This document shows, piece after piece, positions 1-7,302 of a stretch of DNA of 13,218 bases. The DNA comes from Profundicola sp051011115. GTDB taxonomy: Bacteria > Bacteroidota > Bacteroidia > Flavobacteriales > Weeksellaceae. Within the stretch, counting starts at the first letter, position 1; every line of letters begins with the position of its first letter. Location of the stretch: contig JBPCUN010000016.1 of NCBI GenBank assembly GCA_051011115.1, positions 1 to 13,218 on the forward strand, given 5' to 3'. The translations under genes and the position numbers were made by a program. Below the pieces are notes generated by a model. The model searched no databases and was not told the origin of the DNA. It saw only the letters and a program-made list of their open reading frames with translations.

Positions 1-103
1 GTATTAATGGTTTACCATTAATTGGTAAAAGAGCTTTGGGTGCGGAGTTTGTAAATGGTTTTAAGCGTGTTCCAAGACCAGCAGCGAATAACATTACCTT
101 CAT
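1..103 (-). CDS. MurU-like sugar-phosphate nucleotidyltransferase, N-terminus only (cut by window edge)
   Basis: This is the first 34 codons of a minus-strand gene starting with ATG at 103-101; the rest lies beyond the window. The translation begins MKVMLFAAGLGTRLKPFTN and continues with PKALLPINGKPLI. The AAGxGTRLxPxT loop followed by PKxLLPI is the nucleotide-binding signature of the NTP_transferase family (MurU, GlmU and mannose-1-phosphate guanylyltransferase N-domains). The start codon lies one base after the TGA stop of the RapZ-domain gene, so the two are translationally coupled in one operon. An AmgK-like kinase two genes upstream makes a MurU-type role (sugar 1-phosphate plus UTP to UDP-sugar) the best inference. 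A GDP-mannose or dTDP-glucose pyrophosphorylase cannot be excluded from the N-terminus alone. Confidence 0.85.
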   Translation of the reverse strand, partial: MKVMLFAAGLGTRLKPFTNSAPKALLPINGKPLI

Positions 104-104
104 A

Positions 105-527
105 TCAATAGGTTTCATTGACCCAATTTTTTTCTTCTTGAATCACATGTTGTACATGTACTTTCGCTTGCGGAAATTTCTCTTGAATATGAGAGGCTGT
201 TTTATCTGCAGCATACACAGATCTATGTTGCCCACCAGTACAACCAAAATTAATCTCAAGGTTAGAAAAATTACGATTGATATAATCTTCTATAGAAATA
301 TCAATTACTTGAAAAACACCCTTTAAGAATTCAGGCATTTTGGTTTCAGTTTCTAAATAAGTTTTAACTTCTTGGTCTCTACCTGTCTTGGTTTTATATT
401 CTTCTATACGTCCTGGATTTAAAATCCCTCGGCAATCAAAGACAAAGCCTCCACCGTTTCCAGAAGGGTCTTGGGGAATGTTTCTGCGATAAGAAAAACT
501 ACGTATATTGATATTCAGTTGATTCAT
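105..527 (-). CDS. Stand-alone RapZ C-terminal domain protein
   Basis: This 140-residue protein matches only the C-terminal half of RapZ/YvcJ (full length about 285 residues). The signatures visible are FVFDCRGILNPGR (about residues 29-41) and GCTGGQHRSVY (about 95-105), the conserved glycine/histidine loop. The N-terminal P-loop NTPase half is absent, and the ATG start at 527 leaves no room for it. In E. coli the RapZ C-terminal domain binds glucosamine-6-phosphate and the GlmZ/GlmY RNAs; that is family knowledge and not shown here. The gene lies 9 bp after the kinase gene and 1 bp before the nucleotidyltransferase gene, so it is probably cotranscribed with both. An amino-sugar sensing or regulatory role in this operon is an inference. 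The family identity is well supported; the function of the isolated domain is open. Confidence 0.88.
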   Translation of the reverse strand: MNQLNINIRSFSYRRNIPQDPSGNGGGFVFDCRGILNPGRIEEYKTKTGRDQEVKTYLETETKMPEFLKGVFQVIDISIEDYINRNFSNLEINFGCTGGQHRSVYAADKTASHIQEKFPQAKVHVQHVIQEEKNWVNETY

Positions 528-536
528 GTCTAAAAT

Positions 537-1517
537 TTATTGAATGATATGATCGTCCATTTGATTGATAATACCTTGTAGCGTCGGGTAGACTTGCATA
601 AAAGTCTCATTTTGAATTGATTTCAAGTTTTGAATTCCAAAGCTGATACTTTCTTTAAAATGAGGTTTGTTCTGCATTAATCCCAGTTTGCCATAGGCTC
701 CCATTACTTGCAATAAGCGTAATATTAAACAATTATTATAATCTTTTTTGAATGATGGGTAATCAAACTTTTTCGGAATTAATTTTTGTAATTCACGGGT
801 ATAAAGTTGAATATATTCTTCTTTTTCTTTAGCCGTTAATTTGGCTTTGGCTTGCCACAGAAGGGAAACTAAATCATAAGCAATAGGACCAAACATTCCA
901 TCTTGGTAATCAATAAAATAAGGCTGATTGTCTTGAATCATTACATTTCTACCTTGGAAATCCCTCAAAATAAAATATACCAAGTGGGCATTTTCAATAT
1001 TTGTAACAATTTGTTCAAACTCTTGTAGCAGTGCACTTTGGCTGTAACTAATTGAAGTGAGATCTAAGAAATAATTTTTAAAATAAAATAAATCCCTGTA
1101 AACTAAAGGGGAATCAAAACTTACAGAATCATATAGCTTTGATTTATCCACCACTTGTGCCGTGGCAATTTGTAACCTTGCTAAATGCTTTACGGTATTA
1201 TGATAATAAGTGGAAGTATCTTCACCTTTTAATCTTTTATCTAGCAGTGTTTCTTCTCCTACAAATTGTTGTAAGTATAACGTTTTATCTTCCGAAATCT
1301 TAATGATTTCAGGAACATTGGCATTTAAATATTTAAACAGTTTTGAGAGATAAAAGAAGGTTTCATTTTCTTTTACATCTTTATTATTAGTGAGAATATA
1401 TTTTTCATTATCTGATTCTACAATATAATTAACTCTGCCAGAACCGCTTACTGCTATGCGGTTGACAGAGTTAATTTTTATATTTATTGATTTTAAAAAT
1501 TGATCTATGGCTACCAT
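537..1517 (-). CDS. AmgK-like aminoglycoside-phosphotransferase-fold sugar kinase
   Basis: This is a 326-residue phosphotransferase of the APH/choline kinase fold. The catalytic loop reads ILRDFQGRN, a Brenner-type D-x4-N motif in which the usual preceding His is Leu. It is followed by the metal-binding segment FIDYQDGMFGPIAYDLVSLL, close to the IDFQDAxxGPxxYDLxSLL pattern of AmgK anomeric MurNAc/GlcNAc kinases. The family phosphorylates cell-wall amino sugars at the anomeric position, and the product is then nucleotidylated by MurU; both neighbours here fit that pathway. ATG at 1517 (MVAIDQFL) was chosen; a TTG at 1523 would add only two residues. The start lies 7 bp after the tdh stop. The N-terminal lobe includes SGSGRVNYIV, which resembles a nucleotide-binding loop. 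The substrate is inferred and not seen. Other small-molecule kinases of this fold remain possible. Confidence 0.82.
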   Translation of the reverse strand: MVAIDQFLKSINIKINSVNRIAVSGSGRVNYIVESDNEKYILTNNKDVKENETFFYLSKLFKYLNANVPEIIKISEDKTLYLQQFVGEETLLDKRLKGEDTSTYYHNTVKHLARLQIATAQVVDKSKLYDSVSFDSPLVYRDLFYFKNYFLDLTSISYSQSALLQEFEQIVTNIENAHLVYFILRDFQGRNVMIQDNQPYFIDYQDGMFGPIAYDLVSLLWQAKAKLTAKEKEEYIQLYTRELQKLIPKKFDYPSFKKDYNNCLILRLLQVMGAYGKLGLMQNKPHFKESISFGIQNLKSIQNETFMQVYPTLQGIINQMDDHIIQ

Positions 1518-1524
1518 ATGCAAA

Positions 1525-2484
1525 CTATCCAGGTAGATTTACGTTCAATTTCTTTGATAAATTAGTCAACATGGTTTCAGTCATTTTCTTTAAATCATAT
1601 TCAGCCTTCCATCCCCAATCTCTATGGGCAACTTCATCATTGATGCTGTGTGGCCAAGAGTCAGCGATATCTTGTCTGTAATCAATTTGGTAATCTAATT
1701 TAAAATCAGGCAAATGCTTTTTGATTTCCTCTGCAATTTCTTTGGGGGTAAAAGAAGTGCCCTCTATGTTATAAGCAGATCTTACTGTAATGTTCTCTTT
1801 TGGCGCTTGCATCAATTCTATGGTTGCACGGATAGCATCATCCATATACATCATAGGAAGTTCTGTATTCTCTGATAAGAAAGAAGTATAATGACCCTTT
1901 TCTAATGCATCATAGAATATCTCTACCGCATAGTCTGTTGTTCCACCACCTGGGCGTGTCTTCCAGCTAATTAAACCAGGGTAACGGATGCTCCTTACAT
2001 CTACACCATATTCTTTATGATATAACTCACAGAATCCCTCACCGGCAACTTTGGCAATACCGTATAAGCTTTGTGGGTTTTTTCTAGAGCCTTGTGGTGT
2101 TTTGTCTTTTACAGCTTCTCTACCATATACAGCAATACTACTTGGCCAGAATATTTTTTCAATTTCATTTCGCTTGGCCATTTCTAATAATGCAATTACA
2201 GAATTGGTATTCAATGCCCATCCTTTTAAAGGAAATTTTGCTGCTGTTGCAGATAACATAGCTGCTAGGTGATAAACTTGAGTAATTTTAAATTCTTTTA
2301 TCAAATCTTCCCATGCATCAAAATCACTTACATCTAATTGACGGTATTCTACATCTAGTGGGTTATCCTCTGGCTTACGAATATCTGTTGCTATAACGTT
2401 TTCTCTACCATATATCTCCACTAACTTTATAGTAAGCTCTGATCCGATTTGTCCTAGTGAGCCAGTAACGAGTATTTTTGTCAT
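1525..2484 (-). CDS. tdh: L-threonine 3-dehydrogenase, short-chain (SDR/epimerase-like) type
   Basis: This 319-residue extended short-chain dehydrogenase catalyses NAD-dependent oxidation of L-threonine to 2-amino-3-ketobutyrate in the cytoplasm. The N-terminal Rossmann motif is VTGSLGQIGSE (GxxGxxG, residues about 6-16). The acidic NAD-ribose contact is TDIRKP, the catalytic Ser lies in WPSSIAVYG, and the YxxxK motif is in LYGIAK. The segment RYPGLISWKTRPGGGTTDYAV is typical of the epimerase-like threonine dehydrogenases of Bacteroidota and separates it from UDP-galactose epimerases. An in-frame ATG at 2514 is rejected because a TAnnTTTG promoter box at 2512-2519 overlaps it, so transcription should begin downstream; ATG at 2484 (MTKILVTG) is the family-typical start. 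It is the first gene of the minus-strand operon. Confidence 0.92.
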   Translation of the reverse strand: MTKILVTGSLGQIGSELTIKLVEIYGRENVIATDIRKPEDNPLDVEYRQLDVSDFDAWEDLIKEFKITQVYHLAAMLSATAAKFPLKGWALNTNSVIALLEMAKRNEIEKIFWPSSIAVYGREAVKDKTPQGSRKNPQSLYGIAKVAGEGFCELYHKEYGVDVRSIRYPGLISWKTRPGGGTTDYAVEIFYDALEKGHYTSFLSENTELPMMYMDDAIRATIELMQAPKENITVRSAYNIEGTSFTPKEIAEEIKKHLPDFKLDYQIDYRQDIADSWPHSINDEVAHRDWGWKAEYDLKKMTETMLTNLSKKLNVNLPG

Positions 2485-2511
2485 GATTTGATATTTAATA
2501 AAAATTATTTT

Positions 2512-2519
2512 CAAATATA
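2512..2519 (-). promoter_or_regulatory. Bacteroidota-type -7 promoter box for tdh operon
   Basis: Read on the minus strand the sequence is TATATTTG, an exact match to the Bacteroidota sigma-A -7 consensus TAnnTTTG. The nearest upstream TTG is about 26 bases away, longer than the usual 17-23, so the -33 element is uncertain. The expected transcription start (about 2505) leaves a leader of about 20 bases before ATG 2484. Confidence 0.5.
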
Positions 2520-2652
2520 AATCTATTTATTAGGATAATTTAAATCAACGCGTAAAAATTACAATAGCTTGTAATTATTATTACTTTTTGCATGATTTTC
2601 ATAAGATTTTTTAACCTCTTTTTAAACTAAAAAAATGAAATATCATAAATAA

Positions 2653-2684
2653 TTGTGAATATTCCTATCAGAAACTTATATTTG
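2653..2684 (+). promoter_or_regulatory. Bacteroidota-type promoter for secDF
   Basis: TTG at 2653-2655 and TATATTTG at 2677-2684 are separated by 21 bases, an exact fit to the TTG-N(17-23)-TAnnTTTG consensus. The predicted transcription start is near 2690, about 25 bases before the secDF ATG. This position decides against the upstream in-frame GTG at 2655. Confidence 0.7.
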
Positions 2685-2714
2685 CGCGTTATTAGGAAAC
2701 CAAAGAATAAGAGA

Positions 2715-5678
2715 ATGCAAGGAAAAGGTTTAGTGCTCACATTTGCCATCATATTGGGCTTGTTGAGTGTTTATTATTTAAGTTTTTCGTGGTACACGGG
2801 TAAAGAGGAGAAGCAAGCAACACAAGAAGTGTCCTATAAAATGGACTCTTTGTTACAAGCGAATCCCAATATTTCGGTGTCCGAAAGAGAGTCGTATCGT
2901 AATTCATTTATGACCAGAGAGCTAGAGAAACGAGCTCAAGATACATTAGATTTAGGTCTATTTGCTTACGACTACAACAGTGCAAAAGAGCAAGAAATGT
3001 CTTTGGGGTTAGACCTGAAAGGGGGGATGAATGTGATTTTGCAAGTATCTGTACGAGATCTTATTCATGACTATGCTGGTAAAAGTACGGATGAAGATTT
3101 GAAGACTGTATTGGATAGGACTGATGAGGTACAGAAGAACAGTAGCGCGGAATATATCGAAGACTTCTTCAATCAATACTATGCATATAAACAAGAAAAA
3201 GGTAATTTAAAATTATCTTCTCCAACTTGGTTTGGAACTAGAAACAATGCAGAGCGAATCAATATTAATACTACAGATGAGCAAGCAGAAAAAATTATAA
3301 GAGAATATGTAGAGTCTAAAGTAAATACAGCCTTTCAAGTAATACGTGCTCGTATCGATCAATTTGGTGTTACACAACCTGTGGTACAAAGAATTGGTGA
3401 AAACGGTTCTGGTAGAATTTTAGTAGAATTACCAGGAATTAAAGATGCTGATCGTGTTAAGAAATTATTACAATCTACAGCCAAACTTGAATTCTGGGAA
3501 GCGGTACGTTTAGATGATAATATAGGTAATTATTTTGCTAATTTAAATGATAGATTAAGTGCTTTACAAGATTCAACAGCCTCTGAAAGATCATTAGGGA
3601 GTTTATTAGTTCCTGGCTCTCCAGGTATCTTCAATGTTCGAGTATCTGATACAGCTTTTGTGAATAGAGCGCTAAATAGCAAAGTTGCACACCAAACGAG
3701 ACCAGCGAATTTAAAATATTTCAAATTCCTTTGGGGGAATAAAACCTTGAGAGATGCTGCGGGTAAAGAATCTGATTTATTACCCTTATACGCTATTCGA
3801 GGAAATGCTAAGGATGAGCCTTTATTAGACGGTGCAGTGGTGACTGATGCAAGTGCCGATCGTTTGACACAAACTTTCACAAATGATGTAGTTGTATCAA
3901 TGCAAATGAATTCTCAAGGAGCACAACAATGGTATCAAATAACTAAAGAATATACCAACAAGCCAATTGCGGTTGTCTTAGATGATTTAGTTTATACAGC
4001 ACCAAATATTAATGGTCCGATTCCTAATGGTAGTTCTCAAATTACAGGGAATTTTACTATGAATGAAGCTAAGGATTTAGCAAGTGTTTTAGCAGCAGGT
4101 AGTTTGCCAGCATCAGCTAAAATTGTTCAAGCAGATGTGGTAGGGCCTTCATTAGGTAAAGAGGCTATTCAAGCAGGGATTTTATCCTTTTTGATTGCTC
4201 TATCTATCGTATTCCTATATATGATATTTTTCTACAATGGAGCAGGACTTGTGTCTGTTGTAGCATTGTTAGCCAACTTGTTATTCCTTTTTGGAATCTT
4301 AGTTTCATTCGGTGCCGTGTTAACTTTACCAGGTATTGCCGGTATCGTATTAACTATTGGTATGGCGGTAGATGCGAACGTGATTATTTATGAAAGGGTA
4401 AAAGAAGAATTGTTTAAAGGAAAATCTTTGAAGGAGTCTGTAAGCATCGCTTATTCTTGGAAGGGAGCAATTTCTGCAATTATTGATGCTAACGTAACCA
4501 CTTTAATCACTGCGATTGTTTTATTCTTCTTTGGAGAAGGGCCTGTAAAAGGATTTGCAGTTACTTTAATGATTGGTATTTTTACTTCATTATTTACTTC
4601 AGTTTTAATATCTAAACTTTTAATATATAATAGACTTGATGCTGGTAAGAAAATTTCTTTTGGTAATAAAGCTACTTTAAAATTCTTACAAGATTCAGCT
4701 TATGATTTCTTAAAATATAAGAAAATGGCTTACATCATTTCTGCCGTATTGTTATTAATATCTGTAGGTTCTTTGGTTACTAGAGGATTGAATTTAGGTA
4801 TTGAGTTTCAAAATGGTAGAGAGTATAAAGTACGATTCACGGAGCCTGTTGCTGCCAATCAAGTGGCAGAAGATTTAGCTAATGTTTTTATAGATGAAGA
4901 AGGCGTTCAATATAGACCCAATGTCGTAACGATTGGTAACGCCAACCAAGTAAAAGTAACTACCAAATATAAAAGTAATGACGATAGTCAAGAAGTGGAT
5001 GATGAGGTAGAACGAAAATTATACGAAGGGGTGAAGCAATATTTGCCTTCTGACTTAAGTTTTGATGAATTTGTAAACGTTGGGGAATCTAATGGAGAAG
5101 CGCTGGGTCTTGTTGAATATAGAAAAGTAGGACCATCTATTGCAGATGATATCACTAACAATTCATTCTACTCGGTAGCGATTGCACTTTCATTAGTATT
5201 CTTATACTTATTGATTAGATTTAGAAAATGGCAGTTTTCTCTAGGAGCCGTTGCAGCGGTATTACATGATTCATTGATTGTATTAGGTTTATTCTCCCTA
5301 TTGCACGGTATAGTACCATTCTCGTTAGAAATTGATGTGGCCTTTATTGCAGCGATTTTAACGGTAATTGGATATTCTATCAACGATACAGTAATTGTTT
5401 TTGACCGTATTCGTGAGTTCATGTATGATCACCCAAAAATGTCCTTTGGTAAGTTGATTAATGCAGCGATCAATACAACGTTAACACGTACCATGAATAC
5501 TTCTTTAACTACTTTATTCGTAATCTTGGTAATTTTCACATTCGGAGGTGATACGATTAGAAGCTTTATGTTTGCCTTACTTGTAGGTATTGGAGTTGGT
5601 ACTTATTCATCTGTGTTTGTGGCATCATTTATCATGTATGATTTCTCTAAGAAGTCATTAAAGAGTAGACCGCAATAA
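2715..5678 (+). CDS. secDF: Fused protein translocase subunit SecDF
   Basis: This 987-residue inner-membrane protein joins SecD and SecF in one chain, as is usual in Bacteroidota. It assists SecYEG export using the proton gradient. An N-terminal membrane helix (about residues 6-24) is followed by the SecD motif LGLDLKGGMNV (about 96-106), a large periplasmic region, and the first helix bundle with TIGMAVDANVIIYERVKEEL (about 547-566). The SecF half starts with its own helix, then LNLGIEFQNGREY (about 692) and the second bundle with VIGYSINDTVIVFDRIRE (about 884-901). The Asp in AVDANV and the Asp/Arg in NDTVIVFDR are the conserved proton-path positions of the family. The ATG at 2715 (MQGKGLVLTFAIIL) was chosen because a promoter sits inside the longer GTG-started frame. 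No frameshift was seen. The gene is monocistronic with a strong terminator. Confidence 0.96.
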   Translation: MQGKGLVLTFAIILGLLSVYYLSFSWYTGKEEKQATQEVSYKMDSLLQANPNISVSERESYRNSFMTRELEKRAQDTLDLGLFAYDYNSAKEQEMSLGLDLKGGMNVILQVSVRDLIHDYAGKSTDEDLKTVLDRTDEVQKNSSAEYIEDFFNQYYAYKQEKGNLKLSSPTWFGTRNNAERININTTDEQAEKIIREYVESKVNTAFQVIRARIDQFGVTQPVVQRIGENGSGRILVELPGIKDADRVKKLLQSTAKLEFWEAVRLDDNIGNYFANLNDRLSALQDSTASERSLGSLLVPGSPGIFNVRVSDTAFVNRALNSKVAHQTRPANLKYFKFLWGNKTLRDAAGKESDLLPLYAIRGNAKDEPLLDGAVVTDASADRLTQTFTNDVVVSMQMNSQGAQQWYQITKEYTNKPIAVVLDDLVYTAPNINGPIPNGSSQITGNFTMNEAKDLASVLAAGSLPASAKIVQADVVGPSLGKEAIQAGILSFLIALSIVFLYMIFFYNGAGLVSVVALLANLLFLFGILVSFGAVLTLPGIAGIVLTIGMAVDANVIIYERVKEELFKGKSLKESVSIAYSWKGAISAIIDANVTTLITAIVLFFFGEGPVKGFAVTLMIGIFTSLFTSVLISKLLIYNRLDAGKKISFGNKATLKFLQDSAYDFLKYKKMAYIISAVLLLISVGSLVTRGLNLGIEFQNGREYKVRFTEPVAANQVAEDLANVFIDEEGVQYRPNVVTIGNANQVKVTTKYKSNDDSQEVDDEVERKLYEGVKQYLPSDLSFDEFVNVGESNGEALGLVEYRKVGPSIADDITNNSFYSVAIALSLVFLYLLIRFRKWQFSLGAVAAVLHDSLIVLGLFSLLHGIVPFSLEIDVAFIAAILTVIGYSINDTVIVFDRIREFMYDHPKMSFGKLINAAINTTLTRTMNTSLTTLFVILVIFTFGGDTIRSFMFALLVGIGVGTYSSVFVASFIMYDFSKKSLKSRPQ

Positions 5679-5694
5679 GGATTAAAATTTAAAA

Positions 5695-5750
5695 TGATAA
5701 TAAATATAAAATCCCGTTCAGCAATGAGCGGGATTTTATATTTATTATTA
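5695..5750. terminator. Bidirectional intrinsic terminator with GCAA tetraloop
   Basis: A nearly perfect hairpin: 5695-5720 pairs with 5725-5750 (26 bp with two G-T wobbles) around a GCAA (GNRA) tetraloop. The upper stem contains CCCG/CGGG and the lower stem is A/T-rich on both sides, giving a U-tract in either direction. It sits 17 bp after the secDF stop and about 40 bp from the end of the convergent gene at 5792, so it can serve both. Confidence 0.9.
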
Positions 5751-5791
5751 AGTTATAATAAGAACTAAGGTACTTGTTTTATGCGCAGTTT

Positions 5792-6226
5792 CTAACTATC
5801 AATAGAAACGCCAGCTAACTTGTTGTCTTTAAATTGAACGTTAAAAATATAATAAGGCTCGTTTTTCTCTTGGAAAGATAATTCAAAGCCTTCACAATTA
5901 ACTGATATGGTAGGATCATCAAAGTAATCTTCTATGGAATTTAAATGGAGGTCTGCATTTTTCAATTCTGCTTGAAGCGCATTTTCTGTATCTTGACGTA
6001 TTTCAGATTCATGGTTTAATGCACTTACAAGGATTTCTTTCTGAGTTTTAAATATTCCTTCTTCATTTCCTTCTATGTATATATTGATAACCTTATTAAA
6101 AAAATTGTGTTTAATCTCCCATAGAATAACATCTTTATTTAATTTATTCCCTTTAATTAGACCAAAGTCAGCATCATCAATCATGAAAGTTCTTTTTTTC
6201 TGAAATAAATTTTTAAATATTCCCAT
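5792..6226 (-). CDS. Hypothetical protein, possibly DUF/immunity-like
   Basis: This is a small soluble protein of about 144 residues that I do not recognise with certainty. It has a basic N-terminus (MGIFKNLFQKKRTF), then DADFGLIKG, an alternating hydrophobic/charged region typical of small alpha/beta proteins (WEIKHNFFNKVINIYIEGN), a helical middle (ILVSALNHESEIRQDTENAL) and a strand-rich acidic C-terminus. There is no signal peptide or membrane helix. The overall style resembles small immunity-type DUF proteins, but no diagnostic motif was seen. ATG at 6226 was chosen; ATG at 6232 would add two residues. Its 3' end faces secDF across the shared terminator. A weak promoter candidate lies at 6247-6277. 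Confidence 0.7.
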   Translation of the reverse strand: MGIFKNLFQKKRTFMIDDADFGLIKGNKLNKDVILWEIKHNFFNKVINIYIEGNEEGIFKTQKEILVSALNHESEIRQDTENALQAELKNADLHLNSIEDYFDDPTISVNCEGFELSFQEKNEPYYIFNVQFKDNKLAGVSIDS

Positions 6227-6246
6227 ATACATATTATTAATAATTT

Positions 6247-6277
6247 CAAATATTTATTGAAATTGGAAAGTTATCAA
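6247..6277 (-). promoter_or_regulatory. Weak candidate promoter for the gene at 5792-6226
   Basis: Read on the minus strand, TTG (6277-6275) is followed after 20 bases by AATATTTG (6254-6247), one mismatch from TAnnTTTG. The spacing and the distance to the start codon are right, but such matches are easy to find in AT-rich sequence. The rest of the 6233-6494 gap holds no recognisable gene. Confidence 0.3.
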
Positions 6278-6494
6278 ATGTTTTTTTCTCAATTCCTCCT
6301 TTATTTATATACCTGGCTTTCTGTTCCTACTAGAGGTAGCAGTAAATAAATGAAATATTCAAAAGTTCAATAAATTAATTTTGTTTGTAAATAATTATAA
6401 ACTTTCCTAAATGTATATACTTTTATAAATTTCTGGTGATATTTCATTTAATTCATTTATTATTTCTTTCCAAATATGTTTCAACTCATCTATT

Positions 6495-7112
6495 TCAAAT
6501 ACTTAATCTTTTTTCACTTTCAAGCTGTGAATAGTATTTATTTAGCATTTTAATGTTACTAATTTTATCTGTTCTGTCAGTGTAAGTTAACCACTTTACC
6601 ATTAGTTTCTCGAATATTAAAATGCCTTTTTCTGTTAAATCATTTTGTACATAAGTCATGTATAAAATTCTGTCTTCATCATCTAAAGGTTGGTACTTTA
6701 GCAAACCGTTCTCGTAAGAGAATTGGAGAAATATTTTAAACAATTCATAATCCCTCATAATCTTGTCTGGATAACGAAAATTACTTTTGAAGTGCTGAGA
6801 TAGATCACAAATAAATCGTTTACTCTCGTGATGCTCTTGATAAGTTTGAATTAATACACTTTTGGCTAATTCTATTGGACAGACCAGCATTTTATGCGTT
6901 GCGTTATTAGAATAACCATAGAAAACTGGCTCTGGATTGCTTAAATATACACTAGTAGAGTCGGTATAAATATAACATAATTGTTTGTCAAAAATTCCCC
7001 CGATAAAGTGACCATTGCATTCCATCATCCAATTATCATTTTCTGCTGGATAGAAAGTAATTTTATAACGTTGATCATCCAATATGTTGTAGACTTTTTT
7101 AATAAAATCCAT
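6495..7112 (-). CDS. Hypothetical protein, possible TfoX-N-like domain plus helical C-terminus
   Basis: This 205-residue protein starts at ATG 7112 (MDFIKKVYNILDD). Residues about 25-85 (WMMECNGHFIGGIFDKQLCYIYTD, then LSNPEPVFYGYSN and KMLVCP) have the order of short strands and the G-G-x-F-x-K-x-L-C pattern reminiscent of TfoX N-terminal domains, but the match is weak. Residues about 110-205 look all-helical and charged (YELFKIFLQFSYENG, DEDRILYMTYVQNDLTEKGILIFEKLM). There is no signal peptide or membrane helix. The gene has about 270 bases of noncoding DNA downstream and about 190 bp between it and the ars operon, so it is probably its own transcription unit. Function unknown; the ORF itself is convincing by length and composition. 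Confidence 0.65.
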   Translation of the reverse strand: MDFIKKVYNILDDQRYKITFYPAENDNWMMECNGHFIGGIFDKQLCYIYTDSTSVYLSNPEPVFYGYSNNATHKMLVCPIELAKSVLIQTYQEHHESKRFICDLSQHFKSNFRYPDKIMRDYELFKIFLQFSYENGLLKYQPLDDEDRILYMTYVQNDLTEKGILIFEKLMVKWLTYTDRTDKISNIKMLNKYYSQLESEKRLSI

Positions 7113-7219
7113 GTGAAGATATTTTTAATGTGAATAGAGAGAATGTTTTATGTATATAGCCAATCGTTATAGAATTGAAGTTAATTATTTTTTTGACACT
7201 CACTAACTATTAAAATATA

Positions 7220-7248
7220 AAGGCATCAAAATCTAATTCTGATGCCTT
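7220..7248 (-). terminator. Intrinsic terminator of the ars operon
   Basis: AAGGCATCA (7220-7228) pairs perfectly with TGATGCCTT (7240-7248) around an 11-base loop. Read on the minus strand, the stem is followed by TATATTTTAA, a U-rich tail. It lies about 55 bp past the stop codon of the ACR3 gene. Confidence 0.75.
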
Positions 7249-7302
7249 CTATGATTTAATGATCTATTTCATTAAAATAGGATAGTATGTGCTAACTTTT
7301 AT

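Noticed and set aside
36..326. Plus-strand open frame of 96 codons
   Set aside because: It is antisense to the RapZ-domain gene and the nucleotidyltransferase start, both with clear family motifs; its own translation has no recognisable feature.
2051..2272. Plus-strand open frame inside tdh, and a similar one at 1487-1681
   Set aside because: Both are antisense to the dehydrogenase motifs and have no independent support.
2485..2514. Upstream ATG extending tdh by 10 residues
   Set aside because: It overlaps an exact -7 promoter box, and the added residues precede the Rossmann strand that normally begins the protein.
2655..2714. GTG start that would lengthen SecDF by 20 residues
   Set aside because: A consensus promoter (2653-2684) lies within this stretch, so it would not be in the mRNA; the family-typical start is MQGKGL at 2715.
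3530..3880. Minus-strand open frame of 116 codons inside secDF
   Set aside because: It is antisense to strongly conserved SecDF coding sequence. The same applies to frames at 3009-3194 and 5168-5422.
6318..6342. Short hairpin CTAC...GTAG in the gap between the two hypothetical genes
   Set aside because: Only four base pairs plus a possible CTG/CAG extension across a bulge, with no U-tract; too weak to call a terminator or RNA.
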